A DNA stretch of 64,000 nucleotides from Silene conica (taxonomy: Eukaryota > Streptophyta > Magnoliopsida > Caryophyllales > Caryophyllaceae), in NCBI GenBank assembly GCA_029255685.2, contig CM055320.2:49416910-49480909 (forward strand). The letters run 5' to 3'. Made by a program: the position numbers and the translations under genes. The notes beneath the pieces were generated by a model. That model had not been told where the DNA came from. It was given only the letters and a program-made list of their open reading frames with translations, and did not search any database. Positions 33,101 to 47,000 of this stretch are shown here, in pieces (position 1 is the stretch's first letter; each line of letters starts with the position of its first letter).

Positions 33101-36100
33101 TAGGCCTTTGAGCTCCTGAAACAAAAATTGTCGAAATCGCACGGATGGTTACTCGACTCAGATTAGGCAGACTCAAAATATTTGAAAAACATCGAGAGAC
33201 ATTTGACGTTACCGGTATGTTATAAACCAATTTCGTCCGAAAATCAAATAACCGTGTAAAAGTAATTTATAGTTGTTTATAGGGTCTAGAATCGAATAAG
33301 ATATCTCATGATGCGATTTCGGACACGTGGTAGAAAAAAAGGCTGAAAAATAAAAAAAGTGCCGCTCCGACCACCCGAAACAGCTCGAATTGAAGGGTAT
33401 ATAATACACGTTTTTGAGGCGTCTGAGCTCCTAAAACAAAAATTGCCGAAATTGCACAGATGGTTACTCAAGTCAGATAAAGAGACATTTGACGTTAGCG
33501 ATATGATATAAACCAATTTCGTTCGAAAATCGGATAACCGTGTAAAAGTTATCTATAGTTGTTTATAGGGTCTAGAATTAAATAAGATACCACGTGATAC
33601 GATTTCGGACACGTGATATATAAACATGCAGAAAAATAAAAATGGTGACTCCTACCATCCAAAACGTCACGAATTGACGGGTATATAATACAGGTTTTTT
33701 AGGCCTCTGAGTTCCCGACACAAAAATGACCGAAAATTGCACGGATGGTTAATCGAGTCAGATAAAGCGTACTCTAAAATTTTCGAAAACATCGGAGGAC
33801 ATTTGACGTTACCATTATGCTATAACCCAATTTCGTCCAAAAGACGGATAACCGTGGAAAAGTGATTTATAGTTGGTTATAGGGTCTATAATCAAATAAG
33901 ATACCACATGATGCAATTTCAGACACGTGGCAAAAAAACTGCCTGAAAAAATAAAAATGGTCGCTCCGACCACCCGAAACAGCTCGAATTGAAGGGTATA
34001 TAATACACGTTTTTTAGGCCTTTGATCTTCCGAAACAAAAATGACCGAAAATCGCACAGATGGTTAGTCGAGTCAGATAAAGCGGACTCAAAACTATTCA
34101 AAAACATCGGAAGACCTTTGACGTTACCGTTATGCTATAAACCAATTTTGTCCGAAAATCGGATAACCGTGTACAAGTGATTTATAGTTGTTTATAGGGT
34201 CTAGAATCGAATAAGATACCACATGATGCAATTTCAGACACGTGTTATAAAAACAACCTGAAAAATAATAATGTTCGCTCCGACCACCTGGAAAGTCTCG
34301 AATTGAAGGGTATACAATGCACGTTGTGTAGGCCTCTGTGCTCCTGAAACGAAATTGACCGAAAATTGCAAAGATGGTTAATCGAGTCAGATAAAGCGGT
34401 CACCAAAATTTTCAAAAACATCGAAAGACATATGACGTTACCGGTATGCTATAAACCAGTTTCGGCCGAAAATTTGATAACCATATAAATGTGATTTATA
34501 GTTGTTTATAGGGTCTAGAATAGAATAAGATATCTCATGATGCGATTTCGGACACGTGGTAGATAAACAGGCTGAAAAATAAAAAAGGCCGCTCCAACCA
34601 CCCCTAACAGCTCGAATTGAAGGGTATATAGTACACGTTTTTTAGGCTTCTGAGCTCCCGAAAAAAAATTACCGAAATCGCACGGATGGTTACTCGAGTC
34701 AGATAAAGCGGACTCAAAAATTTTCAAATACATCGGAAGACATTTGACGTTACCGATATGCTTTAAACCAATTTCGTCCAAAAATCGAATAACCGTGTAA
34801 AAGTTATTTATAGTTGTTTATAGGGTCTAGAATCGAATAAGATATCTCAAGATGCGATTTCAGACAGGTGGTAGAAAAACAGGCTAAAAAATAAAAAAGA
34901 CTGTTCGACCACCCGAAACAGCTCGAATTCAAGGGTTTATAATACTCGTTTTTTAGGCCTTTGAGCTCCTGAAACAAAAATTGTCGAAATCGCACGGATG
35001 GTTACTCGACTCAGATTAGGCAGACTCAAAATATTTGAAAAACATCGAGAGACATTTGACGTTACCGGTATGTTATAAACCAATTTCGTCCGAAAATCAA
35101 ATAACCGTGTAAAAGTAATTTATAGTTGTTTATAGGGTCTAGAATCGAATAAGATATCTCATGATGCGATTTCGGACACGTGGTAGAAAAAAAGGCTGAA
35201 AAATAAAAAAAGTGCCGCTCCGACCACCCGAAACAGCTCGAATTGAAGGGTATATAATACACGTTTTTGAGGCGTCTGAGCTCCTAAAACAAAAATTGCC
35301 GAAATTGCACAGATGGTTACTCAAGTCAGATAAAGAGACATTTGACGTTAGCGATATGATATAAACCAATTTCGTTCGAAAATCGGATAACCGTGTAAAA
35401 GTTATCTATAGTTGTTTATAGGGTCTAGAATTAAATAAGATACCACGTGATACGATTTCGGACACGTGATATATAAACATGCAGAAAAATAAAAATGGTG
35501 ACTCCTACCATCCAAAACGTCACGAATTGACGGGTATATAATACAGGTTTTTTAGGCCTCTGAGTTCCCGACACAAAAATGACCGAAAATTGCACGGATG
35601 GTTAATCGAGTCAGATAAAGCGTACTCTAAAATTTTCGAAAACATCGGAGGACATTTGACGTTACCATTATGCTATAACCCAATTTCGTCCAAAAGACGG
35701 ATAACCGTGGAAAAGTGATTTATAGTTGGTTATAGGGTCTATAATCAAATAAGATACCACATGATGCAATTTCAGACACGTGGCAAAAAAACTGCCTGAA
35801 AAAATAAAAATGGTCGCTCCGACCACCCGAAACAGCTCGAATTGAAGGGTATATAATACACGTTTTTTAGGCCTTTGATCTTCCGAAACAAAAATGACCG
35901 AAAATCGCACAGATGGTTAGTCGAGTCAGATAAAGCGGACTCAAAACTATTCAAAAACATCGGAAGACCTTTGACGTTACCGTTATGCTATAAACCAATT
36001 TTGTCCGAAAATCGGATAACCGTGTACAAGTGATTTATAGTTGTTTATAGGGTCTAGAATCGAATAAGATACCACATGATGCAATTTCAGACACGTGTTA

Positions 36101-36367
36101 TAAAAACAACCTGAAAAATAATAATGTTCGCTCCGACCACCTGGAAAGTCTCGAATTGAAGGGTATACAATGCACGTTGTGTAGGCCTCTGTGCTCCTGA
36201 AACGAAATTGACCGAAAATTGCAAAGATGGTTAATCGAGTCAGATAAAGCGGTCACCAAAATTTTCAAAAACATCGAAAGACATATGACGTTACCGGTAT
36301 GCTATAAACCAGTTTCGGCCGAAAATTTGATAACCATATAAATGTGATTTATAGTTGTTTATAGGGT
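27103..36367. repeat. Higher-order repeat HOR-1: five 1853-bp units of six monomers
   Basis: Equivalent points recur at 27103, 28956, 30809, 32662 and 34515, each exactly 1853 bases apart, ending at 36367. From TTTGACGTTA landmarks the first unit's monomers measure 312, 286, 314, 315, 314 and 312 bases, summing to 1853. Copies look almost identical; one visible difference is a T at 29366 where other copies have G. Confidence 0.9.
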
Positions 36368-39300
36368 CTAGAATAGAATAAGATATCTCATGATGCGATT
36401 TCGGACACGTGGTAGATAAACAGGCTGAAAAATAAAAAAGGCCGCTCCAACCACCCCTAACAGCTCGAATTGAAGGGTATATAGTACACGTTTTTTAGGC
36501 TTCTGAGCTCCCGAAAAAAAATTACCGAAATCGCACGGATGGTTACTCGAGTCAGATAAAGCGGACTCAAAAATTTTCAAATACATCGGAAGACATTTGA
36601 CGTTACCGATATGCTTTAAACCAATTTCGTCCAAAAATCGAATAACCGTGTAAAAGTGATTTATAGTTGGTTATAGGGTCTAGAATCGAATAAGATACCA
36701 CATGATGCAATTTCAGACACGTGGCAAAAAAACTGCCTGAAAAAATAAAAAATGGTCGCTCCGACCACCCGAAACAGCTCGAATTGAAGGGTTTATAATA
36801 CTCATTTTTTAGGCCTTTGAGCTCCTGAAACAAAAATTGTCGAAATCGCACGGATGGTTACTCGACTCAGATTAGGCAGACTCAAAATATTTCAAAAACA
36901 TCGAGAGACATTTGACGTTACCGGTATGTTATTAACCAATTTCGTCCGAAAATCAAATAACCTTGTAAAAGTGATTTATAGTTGTTTATAGGGTCTAGAA
37001 TCGAATAAGATATCTCATGATGCGATTTCGGACACGTGGTAGAAAAAAAGGCTGAAAAATAAAAAAATGCCGCTCCGACCACCCGAAACAGCTCGAATTG
37101 AAGGGTATATAATACACGTTTTTGAGGCGTCTGAGCTCCTAAAACAAAAATTGCCGAAATCGCACGGATGGTTACTCAAGTCAGATAAAGAGACATTTGA
37201 CGTTAGCGATATGCTATAAACCAATTTCGTTCGAAAATCGGAAAACCGTGTAAAAGTTATCTATAGTTGTTTATAGGGTCTAGAATCAAATAAGATACCA
37301 CGTGATACGATTTCGGACACGTGATATATAAACATGCAGAAAAATAAAAATGGTGACTCCGACGATCCGAAACGTCACGAATTGAAGGGTATATAATACA
37401 GGTTTTTTAGGCCTCTGAGTTCCCGACACAAAAAAGACCGAAATCGCACGGATGGTTAATCGAGTCAGATAAAGCGGACTCTAAAATTTTCAAAAACATC
37501 GGAGGACATTTGACGTTACCATTATGCTATAACCCAATTTCGTCCAAAAGACGGATAACCGTGGAAAAGTGATTTATAGTTGGTTATAGGGTCTATAATC
37601 AAATAAGATACCACATGATGCAATTTCAGACACGTGGCAAAAAAACTGCCTGAAAAAATAAAAATGGTCGCTCCGACCACCCGAAACAGCTCGAATTGAA
37701 GGGTATATAATACACGTTTTTTAGGCCTTTGATCTTCCGAAACAAAAATGACCGAAAATCGCACAGATGGTTAGTCGAGTCAGATAAAGCGGACTCAAAA
37801 CTATTCAAAAACATCGGAAGACCTTTGACGTTACCGTTATGCTATAAACCAATTTTGTCCGAAAATCGGATAACCGTGTACAAGTGATTTATAGTTGTTT
37901 ATAGGGTCTAGAATCGAATAAGATACCACATGATGCAATTTCAGACACGTGTTATAAAAACAACCTGAAAAATAATAATGTTCGCTCCGACCACCTGGAA
38001 AGTCTCGAATTGAAGGGTATACAATGCACGTTGTGTAGGCCTCTGTGCTCCTGAAACGAAATTGACCGAAAATTGCAAAGATGGTTAATCGAGTCAGATA
38101 AAGCGGTCACCAAAATTTTCAAAAACATCGAAAGACATATGACGTTACCGGTATGCTATAAACCAGTTTCGGCCGAAAATTTGATAACCATATAAATGTG
38201 ATTTATAGTTGTTTATAGGGTCTAGAATAGAATAAGATATCTCATGATGCGATTTCGGACACGTGGTAGATAAACAGGCTGAAAAATAAAAAAGGCCGCT
38301 CCAACCACCCCTAACAGCTCGAATTGAAGGGTATATAGTACACGTTTTTTAGGCTTCTGAGCTCCCGAAAAAAAATTACCGAAATCGCACGGATGGTTAC
38401 TCGAGTCAGATAAAGCGGACTCAAAAATTTTCAAATACATCGGAAGACATTTGACGTTACCGATATGCTTTAAACCAATTTCGTCCAAAAATCGAATAAC
38501 CGTGTAAAAGTGATTTATAGTTGGTTATAGGGTCTAGAATCGAATAAGATACCACATGATGCAATTTCAGACACGTGGCAAAAAAACTGCCTGAAAAAAT
38601 AAAAAATGGTCGCTCCGACCACCCGAAACAGCTCGAATTGAAGGGTTTATAATACTCATTTTTTAGGCCTTTGAGCTCCTGAAACAAAAATTGTCGAAAT
38701 CGCACGGATGGTTACTCGACTCAGATTAGGCAGACTCAAAATATTTCAAAAACATCGAGAGACATTTGACGTTACCGGTATGTTATTAACCAATTTCGTC
38801 CGAAAATCAAATAACCTTGTAAAAGTGATTTATAGTTGTTTATAGGGTCTAGAATCGAATAAGATATCTCATGATGCGATTTCGGACACGTGGTAGAAAA
38901 AAAGGCTGAAAAATAAAAAAATGCCGCTCCGACCACCCGAAACAGCTCGAATTGAAGGGTATATAATACACGTTTTTGAGGCGTCTGAGCTCCTAAAACA
39001 AAAATTGCCGAAATCGCACGGATGGTTACTCAAGTCAGATAAAGAGACATTTGACGTTAGCGATATGCTATAAACCAATTTCGTTCGAAAATCGGAAAAC
39101 CGTGTAAAAGTTATCTATAGTTGTTTATAGGGTCTAGAATCAAATAAGATACCACGTGATACGATTTCGGACACGTGATATATAAACATGCAGAAAAATA
39201 AAAATGGTGACTCCGACGATCCGAAACGTCACGAATTGAAGGGTATATAATACAGGTTTTTTAGGCCTCTGAGTTCCCGACACAAAAAAGACCGAAATCG

Positions 39301-40075
39301 CACGGATGGTTAATCGAGTCAGATAAAGCGGACTCTAAAATTTTCAAAAACATCGGAGGACATTTGACGTTACCATTATGCTATAACCCAATTTCGTCCG
39401 AAAGACGGATAACCGTGTAAAAGTGATTTATAGTTGGTTATAGGGTCTAGAATCGAATAAGATACCACATGATGCAATTTCAGACACGTGGAAAAAAAAA
39501 CTGCCTGAAAAAATAAAAATGGTCGCTCCGACCACCCGGAACAGCTCGAATTGAAGGGTATATAATACACGTTTTTTAGGCCTTTGATCTTCCGAAAAAA
39601 AAATGACCGAAAATCGAACAGATGGTTAGTCGAGTCAGATAAAGCGGACTCAAAACTATTCAAAAATATCGGAAGACCTTTGACGTTACCGGTATGCTAT
39701 AAACCAATTTTGTCCGAAAATCGGAAAACCGTGTACAAGTGATTTATAGTTGTTTATAGGGTCTAGAATCGAATAAGATACCACATGATGCAATTTCAGA
39801 CACGTGTTATAAAAACAACCTGAAAAATAATAATGTTCGCTTCGACCACCTGAAACGTCTCGAATTGAAGGGTATACAATGCACGTTTTGTAGGCCTTTG
39901 TGCTCCTGAAACGAAAATGACCGAAAATTGCAAAGATGGTTAATCGAGTCAGATAAAGCGGGCACCAAAAAACATCGGAAGACATATGACGTTACCGGTA
40001 TGCTATAAACCACTTTCGGGCGAAAATTTGATAACCATGTAAAAGTGATTTATAGTTGTTTATAGGGTCTAGAAT
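36368..40075. repeat. Variant HOR-1 units (two copies, about 1854 bp)
   Basis: Equivalent points at 36368 and 38222 are 1854 bases apart. The second monomer is replaced by a hybrid (from about 36650 and 38505) whose start matches the monomer type with GGCAAAAAAACTGCCTG. This looks like recombination between monomers inside the unit. The second copy decays into the next repeat type near 39400. Confidence 0.75.
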
Positions 40076-43000
40076 AGAATAAGATATATCATGATGCGAT
40101 TTCGGACACGTGGTAGAAAAACAGGCAAAAAAATAAAAAAGGCCACTCCGACCACCCCTAACAGCTCGAATTGAAGGATATATAATACACGTTTTTGAGG
40201 CTTCTGAGCTCCCGAAACAAAAAATTACCGAAATCGCACGGATGGTTACTCGAGTCAGATAAAGCGGACTCAAAAATTTTCAAATACATCCGAAGACATT
40301 TGACGTTACCGATATGCTATAAACCAATTTCGTCCGAAAATCGGATAACCGTGTAAAAGTTTTTTATAGTTGTTTATACGGTCTAGAATCAAATAAGATA
40401 CCACATGATGCGATTTCGGACACGTGGTATATAAACAGGCTGAAAAATAATAATGGTCGCTCCGACCAACTGAAAGGGCTATAATTAACGGCTATAAAAT
40501 ACACGTTTTTAAGGCCTCTGAGCTCCCGAAACAAAGATTATCGAAAATCGCACGGATGGTTAATCGGGTCAGATAAAGCGGACTCAAAAAATTTCAAAAA
40601 CATCCGAGGACATTTAACGATACCAGTATGCTATAAACCAAATTCGTCCGAAAATCGGATAACCGTGTACACGTGATTTATAGTTATTTATAGGGTCTAG
40701 AATCGAATAAGATACCTCATAATGTGATTTCGGACATGTGGTATAAAAACAGCCTGAAAAATAATAATTGCCGCTCCGACCACTATAAACAGCACGAATT
40801 GACGGGTATATGATACACATTTTTTAGGCCTCCGAGCTCTCTAAACGAAAATGACCGGAAATTGCGAGGATGATTAATCGAGTCAGATAAAGCGGGCACC
40901 AAAATTTTCAAAAATATCGGAAGACATTTGACGTTAGTGGTGTGCTATAAACCAGTTTCGGCCGAAAATCGGATAACCATGTAAGAGTGATTTATAGTTG
41001 TTTATAGGGTCTATAATCGAATAAGATATCTCAAGATGCGATTTCAGACAAGTGGTAGAAAAACAGGCTAAAAAATAAAAATGACTGCTCCGACCACCCG
41101 AAACAGCTCGAATTGAAGGGTTTATAATACTCGTTTTTTAGGCCTTTGAGCTCCTGAAACAAAAATTGTCGAAATCGCACGGATGGTTACTCGACTCAGA
41201 TTAGGCAGACTCAAAATATTTCAAAAACATCGAGAGACATTTGACGTTACCGGTATGTTATAAACCAATTTCATCCGAAAATCAAATAACCTTGTAAAAG
41301 TGATTTATAGTTGTTTATAGGGTCTAGAATCGAATAAGATATCTCATGATGCGATTTCGGACACGTGGTAGAAAAAAAGGCTGAAAAATAAAAAAATGCC
41401 GCTCCGACCACCCGAAACAGCTCGAATTGAAGGGTATATAATACACGTTTTTAAGGCGTCTGAGCTCCTAAAACAAAAATTGCCGAAATCGCACGGATGG
41501 TTACTCAAGTCAGATAAAGAGACATTTGACGTTAGCGATATGCTATAAACCAATTTCGTTCGAAAATCGCAAAACCGTGTAAAAGTTATCTATAGTTGTT
41601 TATAGGGTCTAGAATCAAATAAGATACCACGTGATACAATTTCGGACACGTGATATATAAACATGCAGAAAAATAAAAATGTTGACTCCGACGATCCGAA
41701 ACGTCAAGAATTGAAGGGTATATAATACAGGTTTTTTAGGCCTCTGAGTTCCCGACACAAAAAAGACCGAAATCGCACGGATGGTTAATCGAGTCAGATA
41801 AAGCGGACTCTAAAATTTTCAAAAACATCGGAGGACATTTGACGTTACCATTATGCTATAACCCAATTTCGTCCGAAAGACGGATAACCGTGTAAAAGTG
41901 ATTTATAGTTGGTTATAGGGTCTAGAATCGAATAAGATACCACATGATGCAATTTCAGACACGTGGAAAAAAAACTGCCTGAAAAAATAAAAATGGTTGC
42001 TCCGACCACCCGAAACAGCTCGAATTGAAGGGTATATAATACACGTTTTTTAGGCCTTTGATCTTCCGAAAAAAAAATGACCGAAAATCTAACAGATGGT
42101 TAGTCGAGTCAGATAAAGCAGACTCAAAACTATTCAAAAATATCGGAAGACCTTTGACGTTACCGGTATGCTATAAACCAATTTTGTCCGAAAATCGGAA
42201 AACCGTGTACAAGTGATTTATAGTTGTTTATAGGGTCTAGAATCGAATAAGATACCACATGATGCAATTTCAGACACGTGTTATAAAAACAACCTGAAAA
42301 ATAATAATTTTCGCTTCGACCACCTGAAACGTCTCGAATTGAAGGGTATACAATGCACGATTTGTAGGCCTCTGTGCTCCTGAAACAAAAATAACCGAAA
42401 ATTGCAAAGATGGTTAATCGAGTCAGATAAAGCGGGCACCAAAAAACATCGGAAGACATATGACGTTACCGGTATGCTATAAACCACTTTCGGGCGAAAA
42501 TTTGATAACCATGTAAAAGTGATTTATAGTTGTTTATAGGGTCTAGAATAGAATAAGATATATCATGATGCGATTTCGGACACGTGGTAGAAAAACAGGC
42601 TAAAAAATAAAAAAGGCCACTCCGACCACCCCTAACAGCTCGAATTGAAGGATATATAATACACGTTTTTGAGGCTTCTGAGCTCCCGAAACAAAAAATT
42701 ACCGAAATCGCACGGATGGTTACTCGAGTCAGATAAAGCGGACTCAAAAATTTTCAAATACATCCGAAGACATTTGACGTTACCGATATGCTATAAACCA
42801 ATTTCGTCCGAAAATCGGATAACCGTGTAAAAGTTATTTATAGTTGTTTATACGGTCTAGAATCAAATAAGATACCACATGATGCGATTTCGGACACGTG
42901 GTATATAAACAGGCTGAAAAATAATAATGGTCGCTCCGACCAACTGAAAGGGCTATAATTAACGGCTATAAAATACACGTTTTTTAGGCCTCTGAGCTCC

Positions 43001-44020
43001 CGAAACAAAAATTATCGAAAATCTTACGGATGGTTAATCGGGTCAGATAAAGCGGACTCAAAAAATTTCAAAGACATCCGAGGACATTTAACGATACCAG
43101 TATGCTATAAACCAAATACGTCCGAAAATCGGATAACCGTGTACACGTGATTTATAGTTATTTATAGGGTCTAGAATCGAATAAGATACCTCATAATGGG
43201 ATTTCGGACATGTGGTATAAAAACAGCCTGAAAAATAATAATTGCCGCTCCGACCACTATAAACAGCACGAATTGACGGGTATATGATACACATTTTTTA
43301 GGCCTCCGAGCTCGCGAAACGAAAATGACCGGAAATTGCGAGGATGATTAATCGAGTCAGATAAAGCGGGCACCAAAATTTTCAAAAATATCGGAAGACA
43401 TTTGACGTTAGTGGTGTGCTATAAACCAGTTTCGGCCGAAAATCGGATAACCATGTAAGAGTGATTTATAGTTGTTTATAGGGTCTATAATCGAATAAGA
43501 TATCTCAAGATGCGATTTCAGACAAGTGGTAGAAAAACAGGCTAAAAAATAAAAATGACTGCTCCGACCACCCGAAACAGCTCGAATTGAAGGGTTTATA
43601 ATACTCGTTTTTTAGGCCTCTGAGCTCCTGAAACAAAAACTGCCAAATCGCACGGATGGTTACTCGACTCAGATTAGGCAGACTCAAAATATTTCAAAAA
43701 CATCGAGAGACATTTGACGTTACCGGTATGTTATAAACCAATTTCGTCCGAAAATCAAATAACCTTGTAAAAGTGATTTATAGTTGTTTATAGGGTCTAG
43801 AATCGAATAAGATATCTCATGATGCGATTTCGGACACGTGGTAGAAAAAAAGGCTGAAAAATAAAAAAATGCCGCTCCGACCACCCGAAACAGCTCGAAT
43901 TGAAGGGTATATAATACACTTTTTTGAGGCGTCTGAGCTCCTAAAACAAAAATTGCCGAAATCGCACGGATGGTTACTCAAGTCAGATAAAGAGACATTT
44001 GACGTTACCGATATGCTATA
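39070..44020. repeat. Higher-order repeat HOR-2: two units of about 2474 bp (eight monomers)
   Basis: Equivalent points pair at 39686/42160, 39992/42466, 40614/43088 and 41344/43817, spaced 2473-2474 bases. The two copies are very similar but show more differences than the HOR-1 copies. Exact edges are approximate. Confidence 0.75.
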
Positions 44021-47000
44021 AACCAATTTCGTTCGAAAATCGGATAACCGTGTAAAAGTTATTTATAGATGTTTATAGGGTTTAGAATCAAATAAGATAC
44101 CACGTGATACGATTTCGGACACGTGATATATAAACCTGCAGAAAAAAAAAATGGTGACTCCTACCATCCAAAACGTCACGAATTGACGGGTATATAATAC
44201 AGGTTTTTTAGGCCTCTGAGTTCCCGACACAAAAAATGACCGAAAATTGCACGGATGGTTAATCGAGTCAGATAAAGCGTACTCTAAAATTTTCGAAAAC
44301 ATCGGAGGACATTTGACGTTACCATTATGCTATAACCCAATTTCGTCCAAAAGACGGATAACCGTGTAAAACTGATTTATAGTTGGTTATAGGGTCTAGA
44401 ATCAAATAAGATACCACATGATGCAATTTCAGACACGTGGCAAAAAAACTGCCTGAAAAAATAAAAATGGTCGCTCCGACCATCCGAAACAGCTCGAATT
44501 GAAGGGTATATAATACACGTTTTTTAGGCCTTTGATCTTCCGAAAAAAAAATGACCGAAAATCGCACAGATGGTTAGTCGAGTCAGATAAAGCGGACTCA
44601 AAACTATTCAAAAACATCGGAAGACCTTTGACGTTACGGTTATGCTATAAACCAATTTATTCCGAAAATCGGATAACCGTGTACAAGTGATTTATAGTTG
44701 TTTATAGGGTCTAGAATCGAATAAGATACCACATGATGCAATTTCAGACACGTGTTATAAAAACAATCTGAAAAATAATAATGTTCGCTCCGACCACCTG
44801 AAACGTCTCGAATTGAAGGGTATACAATGCACGTTTTGTAGGCCTCTGTGCTCCTGAAACGAAAATGAGCGAAAATTGCAAAGATGGTTAATCGAGTCAG
44901 ATAATGCGGGCACCAAAAAACATCGGAAGACATATGACGTTACCGGTATGCTATAAACCAGTTTCGGCCGAAAATTTGATAACCATGTAAAAGTGATTTA
45001 TAGTTGTTTATAGGGTCTAGAATAGAATAAGATATCTCATGATGCGATTTCGGACACGTGGTAGAAAAACAGGCTGAAAAATATAAATGGCCACTCCGAC
45101 CACCCCTAACAGCTCAAATTGAAGGATATATAATACACGTTTTTTTGGCTTCTGAGCTCCCGAAACAAAAATTACCGAAATCGCACGGATGGTTACTCGA
45201 GTCAGATAAAGCGGACTCAAAAATATTCAAATACATCGGAAGACATTTGACGTTACCGATATGCTATAAACCAATTTCGTCGGAAAATCGGATAACCGTG
45301 TAAAAGTTATTTATAGTTGTTTATAGGGTCTAGAATCAAATAAGATACCACATGATGTGATTTCGGACACGTGGTATATAAACAGGCTGAAAAATAATAA
45401 TGGTCGCTCCGACCAACTGAAAGGGCTCGAATTAACGGCTATAAAATACACGTTTTTTAGGCCTCTGAGCTCCCGAAACAAAACTGATCGAAAATCGCAC
45501 GGATGGTTAATCGGGTCAGATAAAGCGGACTCAGAAATTTTCAAAAACATCCGAGGACATTTAACGATACCAGTATGCTATAAACCAAATTCGTCCGAAT
45601 ATCGGATAACCGTGTACAAGTGATTTATAGTTATTTATAGGGTCTAGAATCGAATAAGATACCTCAAAATGTGATTTCGGACATGTGGTATAAAAACAGC
45701 CTGAAAAATAATAATGGCCGCTCCGACCACTATAAACAGCTCGAATTGACGGGTATATGATACACATTTTTTAGGCCTCTGAGCTCTCGAAACGAAAATG
45801 ACTGGAAATTGCGAGGATGATTAATCGAGTCAGATAAAGCGGGCACCAAAATTTTCAAAAATATCGGAAGACATTTGACGTTACTAGTGTGATATAAACC
45901 AGTTTCGGCCGAAAATCAGATAACCATGTAAGTGTGATTTATAGTTGTTTATAGGGTCTAGAATCGAATAAGATATCTCAATATGCGATTTCAGTGTGGT
46001 AGAAAAACAGGCTAAAATATAAAAATGACTGCTCCGACCACCCGAAATAGCTCGAATTATAGGGTTTATAATACTCGTTTTTTAGGCCTCTGAGCTCCTG
46101 AAACAAAAATTGTCGAAATCGCACGGATGGTTACTCGACTCAGATTAGGCAGACTCAAAATATTTCAAAAACATCGAGAGACATTTGACGTTACCGGTAT
46201 GCTATAAACCAATTTCGTCCGAAAATAGGATAACCGTGTAAAAGTTATTTATAGTTGTTTATAGGCTCTAGAATCAAATAAGATACCACATGATGCGATT
46301 TCGGACACGTGGTAGAAAAAAAGGCTGAAAAATAAAAAATTGTCGCTCCGACCACCCGAAACAGCTTGAATTGAAGGGTATATAATACATGTTTTTGAGG
46401 CCTCTAAGCTCCTAAAACAAAAATTGCGGAAATCGCACGGCTGGTTACTCAAGTGAGATAAAGAGACATTTGACGTTACCGATCTCCTATAAACCAATTT
46501 CGTTCGAAAATCGGATAACCGTGTAAAAGTTATCTATAGTTGTTTATAGGGTCTAGAATCAAATAAGATACCACGTGATACGATTTCGGACACGTGATAT
46601 ATAAACATGCAGAAAAATAAAAATGGTGACTCCGACGATCCGAAACATCACGAATTGACGGGTATATAATTCAGGTTTTTTAGACCTCCGAGTTCCCGAC
46701 ACAAATATGACCGAAATCGCACGGATGGTTAATCGAGTTAGATAAAGCGGACTCTAAAATTTTGAAAAACATCGGAGGACATTTGACGTTACCATTATGT
46801 TATAACCCAATTTCGTCCGAAAAACGAATAACAGTGTAAAAGTGATTTATAGTTGGTTATAGGGTCTAGAATCGAATAAGATACCTCATGATACGATTTC
46901 GGACACGTGTTATAAAAACAACCTGAAAAATAATAATGGTCGCTCCGACCACCTGAAACGCCTCGAATTGAAGGGTATACAATGCACGTTCTGTAGGCCT

